Assembly (NCBI RefSeq): GCF_030347995.1
Contig: NZ_JAQIBC010000001.1
Span: 434,001-498,000 of the forward strand
From: Sulfurovum xiamenensis
GTDB lineage: Bacteria > Campylobacterota > Campylobacteria > Campylobacterales > Sulfurovaceae
DNA length: 64,000 nt
Reading direction: 5' to 3'
A program made the position numbers and the translations under genes. Positions 63,056 through 64,000 of this stretch are shown piece after piece (the first letter of the stretch is position 1; each line of letters opens with the position of its first letter). The notes under the pieces were generated by a model. It searched no databases and was not told the origin of the DNA. It was given only the letters and a program-made list of their open reading frames with translations.

Positions 63056-63421
63056 CTAAATACCACTACCCATTGCAGCACATGTCCCACTAAGTTTATT
63101 ATTACTTATAGTAAAAGTACACGTACTACCATCTGGTGCAGTCCATGTCAAACCTGACCAATCGGAACCTAAGGGGTACTCTAATAATGCTATGGCTTCC
63201 GTAGTAGTAATCGCATCATAGTTACCTTTTAAAATTCTTTTTTGTCTCTCAGTAGCAATAGCAGAACGCAAAGCCCCTACTGTTGCTCTAGCCTTTGAAA
63301 TCTTAGCATCATCTCTTGTAGCTGCAAGTTTTGGTACAGCAATAGCAGCAAGTATCCCTATCACTACTATCACAAAAACCAGTTCAATCATTGTAAATGC
63401 TCTTCTATTTATAATTTTCAT
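63056..63421 (-). CDS. Type IV pilin / pseudopilin-like protein
   Basis: A 121-residue protein with a prepilin leader and N-terminal helix: MKIINRRA followed by FTMIELVFVIVVIGILAAIAVPKL, with Phe1 and Glu5 of the mature form and Ala instead of the usual Gly before the cleavage site. The globular part has two cysteines (SCTFTI and SGTCAAM) that may form a disulphide. It belongs to the type IV pilin/type II secretion superfamily and may work with PilT or ComEC. It stands between priA and a sugar transferase gene. Confidence 0.88.
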   Translation of the reverse strand: MKIINRRAFTMIELVFVIVVIGILAAIAVPKLAATRDDAKISKARATVGALRSAIATERQKRILKGNYDAITTTEAIALLEYPLGSDWSGLTWTAPDGSTCTFTISNNKLSGTCAAMGSGI

Positions 63422-63482
63422 TTCTGCCCTCCATTTTAATTATTATATCATATATTTACAATATCCTATACAACTTCCCTAC

Positions 63483-64000
63483 TTAATAACTTCCCTTTTT
63501 TAATAAGACAGTCACTATTGTTTTCATCAAAATAATAAAATCTTGTTCAATGGACCAATTTCTGACATACCAAGTATCAAGTTGTACCCTTTCATTATAG
63601 TCCACATCATTACGTCCACTTATCTGCCATAGACCTGTTATTCCCGGTTTTACTGCTTTAAAATATCTAAAGTATTCTCCATATTTTTTGATCTCATCCT
63701 GAACAATAGGTCTTGGTCCAACAAGAGACATTTCCCCTTTCATAACATTTATTAATTGAGGTAACTCATCCAAAGATGTTCTACGTAAAAATGCTCCTAT
63801 CTTTGTAATTCTTGGGTCATCTTTTAGCTTAAACTCTTTCTGCCATTCTTTCCGAATGTCAGGATCACTCTCTAATAACCCTTCAAGTATCTGTTTGGCA
63901 TTTAAATGCATCGTTCTAAATTTATAAACATCAAAAGGCTTTCCATTTTTTCCTATACGCTCATGTTTAAAAATAGGTTTTCCTTTGGTTAATATAAAGA
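63483..64000 (-). CDS. Undecaprenyl-phosphate sugar phosphotransferase, C-terminal part (cut by window edge)
   Basis: The gene enters from the right edge; the last 171 residues are visible. The motifs are those of the polyprenyl-phosphate hexose-1-phosphate transferase family (WbaP/PglC type): PIFKHERIGKNGKPFDVYKFRTM, RRTSLDELPQLINVMKGEMSLVGPRP, and VKPGITGLWQISGRNDVDY. It loads the first sugar on undecaprenyl phosphate for O-antigen, capsule or exopolysaccharide. An internal ATG at 63911 is not the true start. A polysaccharide locus probably continues to the right. Confidence 0.93.
   Translation of the reverse strand, partial: FILTKGKPIFKHERIGKNGKPFDVYKFRTMHLNAKQILEGLLESDPDIRKEWQKEFKLKDDPRITKIGAFLRRTSLDELPQLINVMKGEMSLVGPRPIVQDEIKKYGEYFRYFKAVKPGITGLWQISGRNDVDYNERVQLDTWYVRNWSIEQDFIILMKTIVTVLLKKGSY

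Overview
The window is a dense, mostly housekeeping stretch of a bacterial chromosome that looks like a member of the Campylobacterota (former Epsilonproteobacteria). A non-flagellated, Sulfurovum-like lineage is my best guess (inference). Support comes from gene order I recall from Campylobacter/Helicobacter: rplY-pth-lptG-lysA-pheA-hisC-dxs, clpS-clpA-aat, hemN-argF-hemB-ribA-rsmG, and comEC-yihY-glcD-(PGBA-like)-csd3/pgp3. The fliF-fliG-fliH block that sits between hisC and dxs in Campylobacter jejuni is absent. One tmRNA gene is present and no tRNA or rRNA genes were seen.

Layout. 1-14 kb (mostly minus strand): metK (partial), dxs, hisC, pheA, lysA, an LPS-export permease, pth, rplY, pilT, tal, and the N-degron set aat-clpA-clpS. 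14-18 kb (plus): bioD, an AT-rich methyltransferase gene, pyrB, pabB. 18-20.6 kb (minus): a compact operon of a lipoprotein with a possible Cys-His-Asp fold, a rhomboid protease, small proteins, rsmG and a PqqD-like protein. 20.4-29.8 kb: the accessory island described below. 29.8-34 kb: ribA, then hemB, argF, hemN. 34-48.7 kb: an Fe-S oxidoreductase, a two-component system, ruvB, panB, trpA, lgt, and a large two-gene CoA-activase/dehydratase-like system. 48.9-64 kb: tmRNA, alr, aguA/aguB, csd3/pgp3-like, glcD, yihY, comEC, dnaB, ispG, priA, a pilin and a partial sugar transferase.

The main discovery is a lasso-peptide (RiPP) cluster inserted between rsmG and ribA. On the minus strand it reads: c-di-GMP-I-type riboswitch, ABC exporter (D), B2 leader protease, HPr-kinase-like protein (K), precursor A1, cyclase C1, cyclase C2, precursor A2. 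A PqqD-type B1 protein is encoded about 2 kb beyond, in front of rsmG. Both precursor genes are short and easily missed. A1 (26276..26437) has the full YxxPxLxxxGxxxxxT leader and an 18-residue core with Asp at core position 9. A2 (22557..22715) has a core starting Gly-Gly with Glu at position 8. Both cores end in Ser, which fits C-terminal phosphorylation by the kinase, as in paeninodin. Between A2 and B1 lies a secreted subtilisin-like protease gene preceded by two tandem riboswitches of the same class. The whole island therefore appears to be under cyclic di-GMP control.

Other items of interest: a response regulator whose only sensible start is AUU, a perfect 15-bp inverted repeat around the lasso operon -10 element, a perfect 12-bp inverted repeat joining two convergent stop codons, a 33-residue membrane peptide gene between trpA and lgt, and a probable leaderless ribA transcript. 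All assignments come from reading the sequence; no database search was run.
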